Source: CAZBEJ01 sp964521305 (GTDB lineage Bacteria; Patescibacteriota; Microgenomatia; UBA1406; GWC2-37-13). Taken from it: a DNA stretch of 6,918 nt. Shown here one piece after another: positions 5,496 through 6,918 of this stretch (position 1 is the stretch's first letter; every line of letters begins with the position of its first letter). Below the pieces are notes generated by a model. That model made no database searches. It was given only the letters and a program-made list of their open reading frames with translations, and had not been told where the DNA came from. The stretch spans positions 1 to 6,918 of the forward strand of contig CAZFQZ010000039.1 of NCBI GenBank assembly GCA_964521305.1, given 5' to 3'. Both the position numbers and the translations under genes were made by a program.

Positions 5496-6918
5496 TCAGA
5501 GTTCGCTTACGTTATGAGACTTGCTTTCCCTGAATCCCGCTTCGGTAATTTTTATAAACCGCGCATTTTCCCACAATTCTTTTATGGATTTTGCGTTGCA
5601 ATAACTCATTCCACTCCTCAACGCGCCAGCCAACTGGTATATGACGTCCGAAACATGACCTTTGTATGGTACCAATGCTTCAACGCCCTCGGGAACAATA
5701 GTATTCAATTGTTTTTCGGTGTTATTCTCAAGTTCAATCTTCCGGTCTGCGGTTGCCAAAAATGACGCGGATCCGCGGTGCACTTTGTATTTCATTCCTT
5801 TTCTCAAGATAATGCCACCAGGGCTCTCATCTGTTCCGGCAAACCAACCCGCAAGCATACAAGTCGAAGCTCCGGCAGCAAGCGCCTTGGTAAAATCACC
5901 GGGATAATTGGTTCCTCCATCGGCAATGATCGGAACATTTTTTTTCTTTGCTTCTTCCGCACATTCCATAACCGCAGTCAACTGCGGAACACCGACGCCC
6001 GCAACAATGCGCGTAGTACATAAACCACCCGGCCCTATTCCCACTTTTACCGCATCGACTCCCCGTTCAATTAAATCTTTTGTCCCTTCTCTGGTCGCAA
6101 CATTACCCCCGATCAAATCAATATCTTTATATTTCTTTTTAATTTCCGAGACCGCGCGCAACGCAACATCATTCTGACCGTGGGCCACATCAACGACCAA
6201 CACATCGACATCGGCTTTAACCAACGCTTCCGCGCGTTCCAAATAATCCTTGACTACACCGACAGCGGCACCAACCCTATAGCGGCCATACATATCCTTC
6301 GTCGAAAACGGATATTTCTCATAGTCCAAAACTGAACGGGCTGTGATCAATCCTTTTAAATGACGGCTGTTGTCGACCAAAGGCAATTTTTCGATTTTAT
6401 ATTGGTTAAACAGTTTTTTTGCCTGGGCAAATGTCGTTCCGACCTTGCCGGTTATGAGTTTATTGAATGGCGTCATAACTTTTGAAACAAGCGTATTCTG
6501 ATCCGTTACAAACATGAAATCCCGCTTGCTGATAAGGCCAACGACAACATTATCTTTATCCACGACGACAAATCCGTCTACATTTGTTTTGCGCGACAAT
6601 TTTTCGACCTTGAACAATGTAGTGTCCGGGGAAACAATATACGGATTATATAAGATATATCCAACGTCTCGTTTCACCCGTTTAACCTGCTCTACTTGTT
6701 CTTCGATCGTCATAAATCGGTGCAGGATGCCTATTCCTCCCTCTTTTGCCAACGCGATGGCCATATCGGCTTCGGTTACCGTATCCATGTTTGCGGAAAC
6801 GAACGGAATATTCAGTTCAATATTTGTGGTAAGATGCGTTCTCGTCAAAACCTCGGACCGGTGGTCGATGAATGATTTTTGCGGAACAAGCAACACGTCG
6901 TCGTACGTCAAACCTTCT
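5496..6918 (-). CDS. guaB: IMP dehydrogenase with CBS (Bateman) domains, 5' end cut by window edge
   Basis: IMP dehydrogenase oxidises IMP to XMP with NAD+, the first committed step towards GMP. In window numbering (residue 1 = the TTG codon at 6911-6909) the barrel begins LTYDDVLLVP. Two CBS units occupy about 85-200 (GFVVVDKDNVVVGLISKRDF; KLPLVDNSRHLKGLITARSV). The barrel resumes at YRVGAAVGV, with VDVAHGQ (240-246), IGGNVAT and the catalytic loop GIGPGGLCTTR with Cys298, then IIADGGTNYPGD. The C-terminal VPEGVEALVPYKG and SGMSY segments and the ESKSHNV tail are IMP-dehydrogenase-like. The TTG is not the start: codons for E and G precede it in frame, matching the family's E-x-LTFDDVLLVP, so roughly 8-15 residues lie outside. 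Oddly, the flap reads ADRK instead of the usual DRY and is shorter, with RGSAS in place of RGMGS. GMP reductase is the main alternative, but the retained Arg390 and C-terminus favour IMP dehydrogenase. Confidence 0.9.
   Translation of the reverse strand, partial: EGLTYDDVLLVPQKSFIDHRSEVLTRTHLTTNIELNIPFVSANMDTVTEADMAIALAKEGGIGILHRFMTIEEQVEQVKRVKRDVGYILYNPYIVSPDTTLFKVEKLSRKTNVDGFVVVDKDNVVVGLISKRDFMFVTDQNTLVSKVMTPFNKLITGKVGTTFAQAKKLFNQYKIEKLPLVDNSRHLKGLITARSVLDYEKYPFSTKDMYGRYRVGAAVGVVKDYLERAEALVKADVDVLVVDVAHGQNDVALRAVSEIKKKYKDIDLIGGNVATREGTKDLIERGVDAVKVGIGPGGLCTTRIVAGVGVPQLTAVMECAEEAKKKNVPIIADGGTNYPGDFTKALAAGASTCMLAGWFAGTDESPGGIILRKGMKYKVHRGSASFLATADRKIELENNTEKQLNTIVPEGVEALVPYKGHVSDVIYQLAGALRSGMSYCNAKSIKELWENARFIKITEAGFRESKSHNVSEL

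Overview
This window is a bacterial purine-nucleotide biosynthesis locus of roughly 40-45% GC. Every gene I can support lies on the minus strand, so transcription runs from the right edge to the left. In transcription order the genes are: guaB (IMP dehydrogenase, 5' end cut by the right edge), a 155-bp intergenic region, a purF-purN fusion gene, purD, and a purL with an N-terminal PurS-like region (3' end cut by the left edge). There are no mobile elements, tRNAs, rRNAs, CRISPR arrays or phage genes. The host is a bacterium, judging by the sigma70-type promoter, the GAGG ribosome-binding site before purD and the bacterial operon layout. Its lineage cannot be fixed from the sequence. The PurF-PurN fusion, the variant PurN domain, the atypical IMP dehydrogenase flap and the PurS-PurL architecture together make a well-studied enterobacterium or Bacillus unlikely and would fit a less-studied or uncultivated phylum.

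Layout: (1) 5496-6918 guaB. The TTG that opens the readable frame is an internal Leu codon, and the true start lies outside the window. (2) 5341-5495 control region: a strong promoter (-35 at 5461-5466, extended -10 at 5437-5442), a hairpin near the predicted start of the RNA (5404-5425), and an intrinsic-terminator-like hairpin followed by seven T (5351-5375) that ends only 10 bp before purF. A 29-codon open frame begins at the predicted transcription start, runs through the terminator and stops one base before purF. (3) 3325-5340 purF-purN. (4) 2046-3335 purD, overlapping purF-purN by 11 bp and carrying its own Shine-Dalgarno. (5) 1-2044 purL, starting one base after the purD stop.

Together the three pur genes encode the first four steps from PRPP to FGAM: PurF (step 1), PurD (2), PurN (3) and PurL (4). 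The tight overlaps suggest one translationally coupled transcript. GuaB, encoded just upstream, commits the final product IMP to the guanylate branch.

The most interesting region is the purF leader. The only visible purF promoter lies upstream of a terminator-like hairpin, so reaching purF appears to require read-through or regulated antitermination. No known purine riboswitch or PurR box is recognisable there. The second point of interest is the enzyme fusion joining pathway steps 1 and 3.
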